Assembly: GCA_012862575.1 (NCBI GenBank)
Contig: BLSF01000101.1
Coordinates: forward strand, 28,038-92,037
DNA from: Parietichytrium sp. I65-24A
Lineage: Eukaryota; Sar; Bigyra; Thraustochytrida; Thraustochytriidae
DNA length: 64,000 nt
Reading direction: 5' to 3'
Position 1 is the first letter of the stretch, and every line of letters begins with the position of its first letter. The notes beneath the pieces were generated by a model, which ran no database searches, had not been told where the DNA came from, and worked only from the letters and a program-made list of their open reading frames with translations. Made by a program: the position numbers and the translations under genes. Positions 21,048-30,599 of this stretch are shown here, one piece after another.

Positions 21048-23954
21048 TCAGTTCCCGGATAAGTTTGCGGAAAGCTTGGAGCTAAGCTTGGCTTGCATGC
21101 TCTCGGAAAGGTGGTCAAAGTATGGCCTGGCCAAAACAACAAGACACAAAATTAGCCCTTTGGCTACAACGTGGATGATGATATTTGTTTGTATCTATGG
21201 AACTTACTGGATACAGGACAGTGACGCGTTGAACTCCAAAGCCGACATCAAAACTTGCGCTTCCTCGTCCCCATAGGTCGCATCCAATCTGATCCAAGTG
21301 GGGCATTCGGATCGACTGTACGGTTAGCTCGGTTTTGTGCTTGACCTAAATACTGTTTAACTTACTCGAGAAGCTCCAATGCTAGATTTGTCTCGAGCGC
21401 CTGGAAAATGGCGCGGACGCCTTTCTCCGTTAAATTGTTGTTGAGCAAACTGCAAGATTGGGACAGGTCAGGGACATTGTCTGCAAAGGTTTACAATCCT
21501 TTTCCCGGAAACTCACTATAATTCTTCTAAAGTTGTGTTCTCTTTCAGGCAGTTTGCAAGCGCTTCAGCTCCGACCACACCAAACTGGTTTTCCGCCAAA
21601 CTGTACAGTCAAAGCGTTCGTTAACTGACCGAAATCAGTTTGGAAGCAGCATGCACAATCGTACTTACTTTAGCGCCTTCAGCGACTTATTTCCAGATAG
21701 TGCTTCTGCAAGAACCACGATGTGTTCATCGGTCAGGCAAGTAGACCAGAGGCTGTGTTTTGGCACGAAAGACGCACGAAAGACAAACTTGTTAGCAGCT
21801 CCCGCAGTCAACTAGCTCGATCATTCTATCAGCGCAAAACTCACCCCAAAAACGAGAGTGAAGAATCCTTCAACCACTTGAAAAACGACAATACATTTTG
21901 CTCTTGCCCGAGAGGATTTTCCATGAGACTAAAGTTTCTTCCAGTTAATTCGATGTCCACATCCATGTCTTGGAAGATATTTACTTCGCGCAACTCACTC
22001 AAGACTAGATAGCGAAACTCCCTTACCCAACATGTTCTCGAAAGAGGGAGAGAGTTGGATATCATTACACGATAGACTGGACAGCGTTTCAGTGTCAGTC
22101 AGCAGCGCACCAATAGCGACGGTCTCGCACCGTCCATCTGAAACAAGCAACTCACTCGAGATCTTCTATGTTGTCATTGGATGCCAAAATTTTCGCCAAG
22201 TCAAAGGATATCATATTACAACTCAGTCTGGTCCGAAGGTCAGGGAATTTCGTTTCCAGGATGCAGTGAAAGCGGGGAACTTACTCAGCCTTTTTAAGAG
22301 CTGTATTTGCGCAGAAAGCAGCCTCGAGGGGACCGCTTTCTGCTTCTGAAATCTGGCAATCTTTGAGACTGTGCCAGGAATGTACAGGTAAGCAAGGACA
22401 TCAAAACATGTGATGGTGATTAATCCACGAAATGGTCACGACTTCTTACTTTATGACCTGCAAGGCAGTATTTGCTTGGAGCCCGTTCGAAAAGCCGGCG
22501 AGGTCGTTGGGGCAATTGTTTTCGAGACTGGCATTGCGAAAAACATTAGGTACTCCGACCTCCGACTTGTGATTACAGGTTTCAACTTACTCCAAGCTCG
22601 TCAAAGAGGCATTCACTGCAAGTGCGTCACCGAGCGCTCGAAAGCCATGGCCGGAGATCTCGTTGGCTTCCAGTGACAAAGTCTTTAAACTAGTGCAAGT
22701 TTTTAGCCATTCGGAAATTGTGGCTGTCTTCGAGCATCGAAGCGTGTTGTGGGAGAGACTTTGTGTGCATCAGGACATACATTAGGGAAATATCTTCGGC
22801 AAAGACCAAGAATAGGTAGGTATCTGAATCTGAACACTTACTCCAATGTGACAAGGCAACAGCTCGAAATCGGATCTTCCGAGAGACGGAAGACGTTTGC
22901 CATGAGGGTGCAGGAGAGCAATTCTCGCAGGCTAATTCTCCGTTAGATGCCCGTTTTCCAGCAAAATCGCATCACAAGCCAAGGAACTATCGCGTACCTA
23001 CCTCAAATACGTCAGAGTTTTGCTTCGCCAGAAACCCTCACCGAGGGTCAGAGGCGGGGTCGAGTGAAGGAAGATTCCATTCAGCCTGCTTACACCATTC
23101 ATGATTAGCTAAAGCCTCGCCGATTGCTCCCGATGCGAACAGTCTGCAAAAACGTACGATAGGATTTTCAGACGTGGATGCTCTTCGACAGCGTTTTGAA
23201 GCAGAGCGACACTCTGTGACGACAAGTTGTTTGAGGAGATGCTACAAACAGTGTCGCGTTAGCAACTTTTTCTCTCTGAAGGGAACAAAGGCAGCCCTTG
23301 TGTGCATAGTCTTACTTGAGCTCAGTCAAAGACTGGTTTCCCTTGACGGCATGCCCAAGTTTGGGAATAGACTTGAGCATGTTTCTTCGTAGACTGTTCG
23401 CGAAAAACTCAACAACAAAAGTTAGGCTTCCAAACATGCCAGGGCAGAAGCCAGACTTTGCTTACTCGAGAATTTCCAAGGCAACGCACTCGCCCAAGAT
23501 ATTTGCTAACGGCCCATCCGCCTGATCAGGGATCGCACCGTTTAACAAGCGAAGAATGCGCAGCCCCACTCGCCCCTTCAGAGCGCATGCCAATTGCTCG
23601 ACATGGTGCTTTGCAAGCGTCGGCCCCTCGATCCTTCAAAACAGCCCTCATACACCGTGCGTCAGTGGCCCTGCCTGCCTCCTGTTGCCAAAAACAAAAA
23701 CGATCTCAAGGCTTCCATAGACACCGAAACAAACAAACTTTGCCTACAAAGTGTAAGGTAGAGCCAGCCTTCCCCAAACGCGAGGTCACTCACTCCATCT
23801 CGCAAAGCCACGTGTCCAGCTTGACTGCATACATCACCTCCCTCCATTGACCTTCGTCAAACAGCTTCCGCTTCGGGGTCGTCAGCTCCGCTCTCATAAA
23901 CTCCACATCGCAGACCAGACTACGACGCACAACCTCGAAACCAACGTTAGTCAT
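21048..23954 (-). CDS. Ribonuclease-inhibitor-type leucine-rich repeat protein, 17 exons
   Basis: I could assemble 17 exons to 555 aa: 23794-23954, 23466-23633, 23316-23393, 23158-23241, 23002-23085, 22842-22931, 22591-22758, 22450-22527, 22285-22368, 22156-22227, 21999-22076, 21845-21928, 21669-21752, 21517-21600, 21366-21449, 21208-21315, 21048-21126. Every intron is phase 2 (GT..AG, 50-160 nt), and internal exons are mostly 84 nt, one 28-residue repeat each. Repeats read like LAENQFGVVGAEALANCLKE and LLNNNLTEKGVRAIFQALET, the RNI/NLRC-type LRR with 28-29-residue spacing. Two exons are exactly 168 nt, that is two repeats. There is no signal peptide, membrane span or NACHT domain, so it is probably a cytoplasmic protein-protein interaction scaffold. 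The start (23954) is the first in-frame ATG; an upstream exon cannot be excluded. No single long frame shows this gene. Confidence 0.85.
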
Positions 23955-24099
23955 CTCCAATTCTTGCTCCTTGCTCCTTGCTTCGCTCACGAACGGAAAG
24001 AAGGTCTGGTCACCTACCGAACAGTGCGTGCGAGTCTTTGCATGGCCGCACACGCCAGCCTAACGCTTTCATTTGCTCGTGTTCGCTCTGACATATCCA

Positions 24100-24185
24100 C
24101 GATTCTCTCTCTCTCTCTCTGTCTGTCTGTCTGTCTTTGTCTCTCTCTGTCTCTCTGTGTCTTCGTCTCTCTCTGTCTCTCTGTG
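24100..24185. repeat. (CT)n/(CTGT)n microsatellite
   Basis: Pyrimidine-only tract of CT, CTGT and TTTGTCT units, about 150 bases upstream of the LRR gene start. Confidence 0.9.
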
Positions 24186-24883
24186 AATGACGCAAGTCCG
24201 ATAAAGTGTGAAATGAGTGAAATGTAAAACCTTTCTTTTTTAAAGTACGGCTCCCTCCGTCGTTATTTACTTTATTAGTTTAAGGTAGTGGTTTCATGTG
24301 GTGCACGGCCATTGAAAATTTCCGGGTTTAAGAATGGAGTCCAACAAATTTGCTTTGGCCGTTTTGTTCCGTGCCAACGCAGAGCAGCAAATGTAACGAC
24401 TGCACGTTGGCCGGAAGGCAAGCGAAACAAGAAGAGTTGCCCAAACGCGGAGTTCGGTCTTGACTTTTGGTGTAAAGAAGAAACTATTGCTCTGAGATGC
24501 TCTGGGTTTGGAAGGGAATCGCTTTTTACAGTTCACCAAAAGCTGGAAAACGGCGGCCCACGATTTGAGCATCGCGAATGCACACTGCAGATGGCCCCGT
24601 CGACGAAAGCAGAGCACGTGCCTGAGGAGATCGCTCCGGGTCGCAGCAAGTTGCATGATAAGCCCGCGTTTGTGCACCAAAAGGAGGGCTGTCGAATCCT
24701 CTGAACGAACGCGTGGTTGGCAGAGGAGGCAGAATGGCCAGCCAAGAGTCGGGGGACGGACGAACTTTAATTGAAGCTAAAACGCTTGAGTCTCGCTCCT
24801 TTTCGCCGCCGATTCCAGGAGGAGCGCTCCAGCAATCTCCTGAAGCTCGGTTTCCAAGTCCTCCGAAAACGTACAGCAACCAA
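24186..24883. other. Intergenic region
   Basis: A 138-codon plus-strand frame (24288-24704) begins with GTG and shows no family resemblance; it is judged spurious. Nothing else seen. Confidence 0.4.
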
Positions 24884-25315
24884 TCACTCGCTCCCGCTCT
24901 CTTCCTCCTCCTCGCTCTCCCCTTCTTCGCTGCTGCTTTCACCATCTTCCTCTTTGCGTCTCGCCCGCTCCTGCTCAGCGAGCTTCTCCACCGCTCTCTG
25001 CGTGGCCCTCGCCAGCTTCTTCATCCTCTTACTCGCGTCCCTTTTCAGGTCCCAGTCCACTTTCCTTGGCGCACTTTTCGAGGTCTTCGCCAGCTCGCTC
25101 GCTCTGCCGAGGCGCTCTTCCAGCTGCTGCACGAGCTTCTCCGCGTCGGCCAGCAGCCGCGCGCCGCCTTTGCTCCTGCCGAGGCTAATTGCATCGGGCT
25201 CGCCGCTCTTCGAAGCGGCATGCTGCGGGGCGTCTTCCACGGCGAGCAAGGAAACGAGCGAGGCGTCGAGAGGGGTGTAGTTGCGGAAACGCAGCGTCGG
25301 CTGCTCTTGAGGCAT
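24884..25315 (-). CDS. CCDC12: CCDC12/cwf18-like pre-mRNA splicing factor
   Basis: 143 aa from an ATG at 25315, no intron. The cwf18/CCDC12 signature is clear: LRFRNYTPLD near the N-terminus (residues 8-17), and the conserved coiled-coil block KVDWDLKRDASKRMKKLARA followed by TQRAVEKLAEQ (residues ~84-115). The C-terminus is a Glu/Ser-rich acidic tail instead of the usual short end. In other eukaryotes this protein belongs to the activated spliceosome (the NTC-associated set). The start codon abuts a TTTGC pentanucleotide repeat on its upstream side. Length is close to the family norm (~150-170 aa). Confidence 0.9.
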   Translation of the reverse strand: MPQEQPTLRFRNYTPLDASLVSLLAVEDAPQHAASKSGEPDAISLGRSKGGARLLADAEKLVQQLEERLGRASELAKTSKSAPRKVDWDLKRDASKRMKKLARATQRAVEKLAEQERARRKEEDGESSSEEGESEEEEESGSE

Positions 25316-25378
25316 CTTTGCTTTGCTTTGCTCTGCTTTGCTTTGCTTTGCTTTGCTTTGCTTTGCTTTGCTTTGCGT
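25316..25378. repeat. (TTTGC)n pentanucleotide repeat
   Basis: About twelve near-perfect units, touching the start codon side of the CCDC12 gene, so it lies in the 5' UTR or core promoter. Confidence 0.95.
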
Positions 25379-25405
25379 TGCGCCACGTGCACTTTGTGGG
25401 CGTTG

Positions 25406-25406
25406 A

Positions 25407-25452
<46 letters not shown>

Positions 25453-25453
25453 G
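25406..25453. repeat. (GTT)n trinucleotide repeat
   Basis: Sixteen GTT units in a row, about 90 bases upstream of the CCDC12 gene. Confidence 0.95.
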
Positions 25454-25695
25454 ATGGTTTTAATGTTGGTCGATGTGGTTGATTCTCGTCTGCTCGCCGC
25501 TCGTGTCCTTGGTCTGCATAGTTCTGCATTGTCTGAATTCAATGTCAATGTCTATGAAGACTATGAAGTCTATGATGATCTATGTCTGATTTGACATTAC
25601 ATCTTCTGATTTGGGTTGATTTGGTGGGGAAGAGTGAGTCACTGAGGGGGGTCCATGACGTGACACTGGCTTTTGGGACCGTGTTGTGACGGAAG

Positions 25696-25854
25696 ATGAC
25701 GGAAGTGAGCGAAGTGAGAAAGGACGTCTCGGCAAGGATTGCGGTGGATGATGAGGTAGAAGTGTGGTGGGAGAGCGACGGGATTTGTAGTGAGACGTTT
25801 ATTCCGGGTGCCGAAATGAATGGAGCGGTGGTGGAGAGATGGGCGTACTCTGTG
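25696..25854 (+). CDS. Possible first exon of a small unrecognised gene
   Basis: An ATG opens 53 codons with protein-like content (DDEVEVWWESDGICSETF, then MNGAVVERWAYSV) and ends exactly at a strong donor, GTAAGT, at 25855. The frame closes soon after without splicing. I could not find a convincing second exon: the best acceptor near 26161 adds only seven codons before a stop. It is divergent from CCDC12. It may be a real small gene, a uORF-bearing leader exon of the downstream RMD1-like gene, or chance. Confidence 0.3.
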
Positions 25855-26452
25855 GTAAGTACTTGTTTTTGATCTTGAAATCAATCAAGAGCGAGCATCA
25901 ACCAACACCAATCTCGCCATATCTCTCGGCCTATCTCTGCATCTCTGCCTGGCCAATCAAAAACTCAAAGACTAAATCTCAAAATAGAGTCAATCAATCA
26001 CTCACAGTCACAATCAGACATAATCAGACACTCTTTGGTCTTTGTGTTTATAGAGTTTATAGGCCAGGCAGGCATTGGCCAGGCACTGGTCTAACTAAAT
26101 CCTGACCTTGTACTCCTTGTACTCTTCAACCTTGATTGATGCGTCGTGATCTTTAACTCTAGGCTAGATTCACCAGACTCAGCTGAGCTGTTGCCAACGA
26201 CTTGCATTGCGGAGCGGCGTCGTCCGTTGACACTTGAGAAGACTCTGCGACTGCAACTACAACTACAACTGCGACTGCGACTGCGACTGCGACTGCGACT
26301 GGGAGGACAGGTCAATTGGAGCGCCCGTCGGCCGACAGCGTTGGTTTCAAGTATACGAAACCCCTCACGCCACAGAACTAGGTTGGCGACGAGCGAGAAG
26401 AGGCGCGGCTCGTGCGTTGTTGCGATTGATCGGTGGTCGGTGAGCGGCGAGA
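25855..26452. other. Upstream region of the RMD1-like gene
   Basis: Contains a (CTGCGA)n hexamer tract at 26247-26301, about 150 bases upstream of the ATG. No gene with support apart from the tentative exon before it. Confidence 0.5.
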
Positions 26453-27988
26453 ATGCAAGGGAAAGAAGAAGCGGAAAAGCCGCTGCTGGGCTCTAAAAGT
26501 GGCAGGGCCTCTCGATACGACGGAGTGGTGGCTTCGCGAGGCAATAGTAGTAAGCAAACTATGCTGAATTCGCAAGGCGAGGAACTTGACTCACACGATG
26601 TGGCTGAGGGATTCCTCTCCGAGAGCTCTGATCGTGGTTTGCGGAGGCGGAAGCAGTATCAGAGCGACGGAATGTACAGCGATGATGGGCGCGGCACTGC
26701 TTCGAAGGTGCAGAAGAATCAGTTCGTGTCTTCCAACGCGCGGTTTTCGGCTGCGGCTACGAAGCGCGGCGCCGCCAACAAGCTCCCGAGGAAGACACCG
26801 CGCAGAGTGAAGGGACATTTCCGTAGGATTGCAGCTAATCAGGAAGAAGCCCAAACACGGCGTGTGGCGATGTACTGTCCTTGTAACGAGATCGACCTCG
26901 ATGATGTTTACGCGCACATGGTGAAAGCAAGGAAGCAAACCGGCAACTCTACATCGCTGATGCCCGTAGCAGAAGATATGTTCAGCTTTGAGAACAACCG
27001 AACGATGATTGTTCCGACTGTTCACACTGAATTTCAAAGCCCTGTGTCAGCTTCAAAGACCATAAATACCATCGACAGCCCACTGTGGCTGCCTTCTATA
27101 TACTTTGATGTATTGCATCTTCGGCAGCAGACACCGTTTCGCAGCCCGCGAGGCGCCGAGCATCGCCGCAAGTCGATGTCGGACAAGGCGGAGATTCAGC
27201 GTTCAGCCGTTGGACGGAGCACCTCCGACTACGAAGAAGATGATGATTACTACGAACATGAAGACGAGTGGGAATACACGCGTGAGGTATTCTTATTCGG
27301 TTTTGGATGCCTCGTCTTCTGGAATTGGGACGGTCCCGAGTCAGAGCGTCTTTTCCTTGCGTCTGTTTTACCGTACGCGAAGCAGGTGTATGACAGCGAA
27401 GCTGCCGAATCTGCGACCGATGATCTTGACTTCTTCCAGGGACAGAAATCGTCTGTGAAGCACGACACGGTCGAATTGGGCACGTCCGACCCTATTGAAC
27501 GTCTCGCTGTCTCCTACGCCCTCGCTCAGTCGAGTTTGATGTCTTTGTACGAGTACAGACTGGACGAGATTATTGAGCGCAATGAGCACATACCCATCGC
27601 TCTCGCCAAATATGGCAAGATACACATGCCCCAGGAAGAGGTCTCTAAGGAAATGGGCCGTCTGTTTTTGGAGCGAAACATGATCAATCTGGAGGCAGAC
27701 CTCATCATGACTCCGGAATTTTTTTGGGAGAACGACGAATTTGAGCCGACATACAAGAAGATTTCGCGATACATGGAGCAAGATGAGCGGCACGAGATTA
27801 TCAACAAGAGGCTGGACTGCATCCGGGAGTTGTTGGACGTTTTGTCCAGTCAAGTTGAGAGCCAGCACGGGACCAAGCTGGAATGGATCATCATTTGGCT
27901 GATTTTGATTGAGGTCGTCGTGCAGATTGTGTGGAATGTGATCATCAAGGATATCTTGGGATTCTTCTCGCACTGCGGTTCCGATTAA
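26453..27988 (+). CDS. RMD1/RMND1-family (DUF155) membrane-anchored protein
   Basis: 511 aa, no intron, ATG at 26453. The first ~145 residues are Ser/Arg-rich and probably disordered. A DUF155 domain spans about 275-470: the entry motif EVFLFGFGCLVFWNWD, the core SYALAQSSLMSLYEYRLDE, then FFWENDEFEPTYKKISRY and the family ending NKRLDCIRELLDVL, HGTKLEWIIIWLILIEV. The last ~30 residues form the usual single membrane anchor. Animal RMND1 acts in mitochondrial translation, and yeast Rmd1 and its relatives are less well understood. The long N-terminus resembles the fungal Rmd1/Sif type more than the mitochondrial one, so location is uncertain. Confidence 0.9.
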   Translation: MQGKEEAEKPLLGSKSGRASRYDGVVASRGNSSKQTMLNSQGEELDSHDVAEGFLSESSDRGLRRRKQYQSDGMYSDDGRGTASKVQKNQFVSSNARFSAAATKRGAANKLPRKTPRRVKGHFRRIAANQEEAQTRRVAMYCPCNEIDLDDVYAHMVKARKQTGNSTSLMPVAEDMFSFENNRTMIVPTVHTEFQSPVSASKTINTIDSPLWLPSIYFDVLHLRQQTPFRSPRGAEHRRKSMSDKAEIQRSAVGRSTSDYEEDDDYYEHEDEWEYTREVFLFGFGCLVFWNWDGPESERLFLASVLPYAKQVYDSEAAESATDDLDFFQGQKSSVKHDTVELGTSDPIERLAVSYALAQSSLMSLYEYRLDEIIERNEHIPIALAKYGKIHMPQEEVSKEMGRLFLERNMINLEADLIMTPEFFWENDEFEPTYKKISRYMEQDERHEIINKRLDCIRELLDVLSSQVESQHGTKLEWIIIWLILIEVVVQIVWNVIIKDILGFFSHCGSD

Positions 27989-28382
27989 CCGTAAATCACT
28001 GCAATGTGTTGTTGGGCTGGTTGGTCTTTTTCTTCGTCGTCTTTAATAAACAAAAGCTATTGTTGGTGACGAATGGTGCCTCTGCTCTCGCTATCGCTAC
28101 ATGCTGAACGCGTCTTGTAACGGCGCTCCCTTCTGCTGTGAAGCTCATCAATCATCATGAACGAGAGTCTCTTTAGTGTTCAAATTTTTAGTACTTTTGC
28201 GGTGAGAGCGAGCACAGTACCATCTGCGAGTTTTGCACTTCGTTCACAGTCAATCACTTCAAAAAAAAAAAAAGGACCTGACTTGACAGTGAGTTTTTGG
28301 TTTAGTTTTTTCCACACCGTGAACGTAAATAAATTTCTATGGCATAAAATAAAATATGAAACAGCAGATGCACGAAAGAGAT
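27989..28382. other. Convergent 3' intergenic space
   Basis: Between the RMD1-like stop and the TLDc gene stop. Contains AATAAA at 28044-28049, about 55 bases after the RMD1-like stop, a plausible polyadenylation signal, and a 13-base A run at 28261-28273. Confidence 0.5.
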
Positions 28383-30599
28383 TCATCGCTCAAAAAATGC
28401 GACCGAATGACCTGTATTCGCGGCTCGCGACGAGGGAGTACACAAGGCGGAACTGAATCCGAAAATCTCGAGCTCAGATATACGAAAGTCTTCGTTGACA
28501 GTGAGGGGCTCAGTGAGGCCGAAGGTTTTGCATGAACTTGACGACCCACCATCCAAATCTGCATCAAAACAAAAAGCGAAGCCGCCAGATCCTGCTCCCA
28601 TCCCGAGATGGGTAGAACTACTCGACTGGAAGCAATCGTTGGAGTTATTCCACTTGAAGACCTTCAAATCAGGCTTGAAGGTGAAGACAAAGCTTTCTCC
28701 GGTGCCATAAAACTCTCTCGGCCGAGTTGGGACCCACTGCTCGGTAGCAAATGCTCCGAAACGTTCGCCCTTTCGAGTTTTGACAAAAATGAGGGTTTCA
28801 TCGTACCCCTGGACCTTCTCGTACAAGGTTCGTAGCGACGCGCCATACTCCATGAAATCATAGAGCAGTAACCATGCCTTGTTCTGGTAGGTGTCCGGAA
28901 GTTCCATGTGAATCTCTACAAGCTCTGACTGAGTCTCGAAAATGCGAGAGTCCCGTCCCGCAAATTTCGGCGGGATTCGAGGATGGGCAGTTCGATAGGG
29001 GTTCACAATCGCAGAGTGCTCTGCGGCTGACCGCTCGCGCAAGATGTTGGACGCCCCTCCACCGTCGTTGGCGCCGTTCCCAGTGAACGGGATCTTCCAT
29101 GACATCTCTTGCTGCTGCTGAGTAGCAAGCAACTCCTGCTGTGCTTGCTCCAAAACCTCCATCTTCTCAATCACTTCCTCATTCTTCTTTCTGAGTTCGC
29201 GTGCCTCCTCCTCAGTAATTTCCCCATTCATCAGTGCCTGCTGCACCAAGTCTGCGCCAAACGCAGATGGCGATCGTCCCCGTGGAGTAGCTGGGCTCAG
29301 AGGCTCCTCTTCGTCTATGGATACGAAGCGGTCGGGCTTGAAGAGCAGACCGGACACGACAGCTCCAGAGGTGACGCTCTCCGCCTCCTTGCGATTGAGC
29401 TGGGCAAAGCGTTTCGACTTTTCTCTTTCGCGCAGAATGTGAGCCTGGATTCTCTCCACCAACGTGCTGCAGACCTCGCGAGATGGGCACCCGAACGTCA
29501 CTGGTCTCGGGCGGGTGTAGCCGCGCTTTGGGCAAGTCCAGAAGAGCTGAATCACAAACGAATGCTCTTGCACACCTCGCTCCACGTCTGCGAGGGCTAA
29601 TTCACGACTAGACATCTTGGAAAGTATTCCTGGCGGTCGTGGCGGGTTTGTTCGCTCCTGTTCGTTCTCTCCATTGCCGTCTCTTGCGCCCGAAGCCTCG
29701 CCATGAGCATGCAAGCCTTCCCTAGAGTCGCCGGAGGATCCCACTTCCTCGTGCTCTGGTAAAGGCTCCTTCGCAAGCACAAGAGAACTGCGCTCGCCAC
29801 CGTTGACGCCATCAATATCCCGCCAGTCAACACGGAAGGCATAGTGTTTGAGCAAAGCTTCAGACTCACGCTTGTTTAACGGGGTCTCAAGAGAGATGGC
29901 CGACCTTTCGAACTTTTCAGGAAAAAAACGGAGATACATGGCGTTCACTTCCACATAACCACGCACTTGAATTTTCCTGTCGACTACTATGAGGCCATTC
30001 AGCGTCTCGCTGTCCAAATCAGACTTGCGTCTGCCCAACTGCGGGGTGGACGGGGACAGGGAAGCGGCTACACGGCCGTCTTTAAACATCTTTTCCGCAT
30101 CCTCCCGCTTCAAAGTCACGTACACGGACTGCCCGAGAAAGAGATCATTGCCGTACAATTTGTTGAGTTTCCGAAACTTGACTTCACTCATTCCATGTCT
30201 CATGGCGACGGCAGAGGAAGTGTCTCCACTCTCCACGGTGTATGGCATGATCACCATACCCTCCGGAAGATCGATCAGACTGTCGGAGCTCTGCGACTTG
30301 TTTACCAGCACCTTGTCGCTGCCCGAATCCAAGGCTTGGTTCCCATCCTTCTGCGCACTTTGCACGTTTTGAGAGACACCTTGCACATTTTGTACATTCT
30401 TCTGTAGCTGCTCTTTTCCGTAGCGCTTCTCTCCGGCCAGATGCTCACTGCTTCTGTTTCTCGCAGTTCCCGTGGCCCCGGCGCTGCCAGTAGAATCACT
30501 GCCGAGCCACGCATTGCCTGCAGACTTGAGTCCGTGAACGAAAGCTGCCAGCTTCTTAAGGCCCCTGCGTTTCGGGGACTTTGAGCCCGACTCAGCCAT
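28383..30599 (-). CDS. LysM-GRAM-TLDc protein, OXR1/NCOA7-like
   Basis: 738 aa, single exon from an ATG. Order of domains: a low-complexity N-terminus; LysM at about 118-162 (MPYTVESGDTSSAVAMRHGM, LFLGQSVYV); a GRAM/PH-like domain at ~200-390 interrupted by a charged loop; a coiled-coil/Gln-rich linker at ~470-510; and TLDc at ~570-725 (LLLYDFMEYGASLRTLYEKV, ETLIFVKTRKGERFGAFATE, YGTGESFVFTF). This is the OXR1/NCOA7 architecture. TLDc proteins protect cells from oxidative stress and several bind and regulate the V-ATPase. The usual TLDc C-terminal signature is present (LNVNEDF-like: PLTVNEDFRISELEIFGF). The function here is inferred from family. Confidence 0.93.
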   Translation of the reverse strand: MAESGSKSPKRRGLKKLAAFVHGLKSAGNAWLGSDSTGSAGATGTARNRSSEHLAGEKRYGKEQLQKNVQNVQGVSQNVQSAQKDGNQALDSGSDKVLVNKSQSSDSLIDLPEGMVIMPYTVESGDTSSAVAMRHGMSEVKFRKLNKLYGNDLFLGQSVYVTLKREDAEKMFKDGRVAASLSPSTPQLGRRKSDLDSETLNGLIVVDRKIQVRGYVEVNAMYLRFFPEKFERSAISLETPLNKRESEALLKHYAFRVDWRDIDGVNGGERSSLVLAKEPLPEHEEVGSSGDSREGLHAHGEASGARDGNGENEQERTNPPRPPGILSKMSSRELALADVERGVQEHSFVIQLFWTCPKRGYTRPRPVTFGCPSREVCSTLVERIQAHILREREKSKRFAQLNRKEAESVTSGAVVSGLLFKPDRFVSIDEEEPLSPATPRGRSPSAFGADLVQQALMNGEITEEEARELRKKNEEVIEKMEVLEQAQQELLATQQQQEMSWKIPFTGNGANDGGGASNILRERSAAEHSAIVNPYRTAHPRIPPKFAGRDSRIFETQSELVEIHMELPDTYQNKAWLLLYDFMEYGASLRTLYEKVQGYDETLIFVKTRKGERFGAFATEQWVPTRPREFYGTGESFVFTFKPDLKVFKWNNSNDCFQSSSSTHLGMGAGSGGFAFCFDADLDGGSSSSCKTFGLTEPLTVNEDFRISELEIFGFSSALCTPSSRAANTGHSVAFFER

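Noticed and set aside
21999-22026. Donor GTAAGG at 22026 as an exon end
   Set aside because: It breaks the phase-2 rule and the frame. Reading on to the GTGAGT donor at 21998 keeps the LRR and the frame.
23042-23143. Alternative LRR-gene exon ending at GTGAGG
   Set aside because: It would leave a 14-nt intron. The exon 23002-23085 gives normal introns and a better LRR.
24288-24704. 138-codon plus-strand frame
   Set aside because: Starts with GTG, has no family resemblance and no splice or neighbour support.
24713-25594. 293-codon plus-strand Leu-rich frame
   Set aside because: Antisense shadow of CCDC12 and its flanking repeats.
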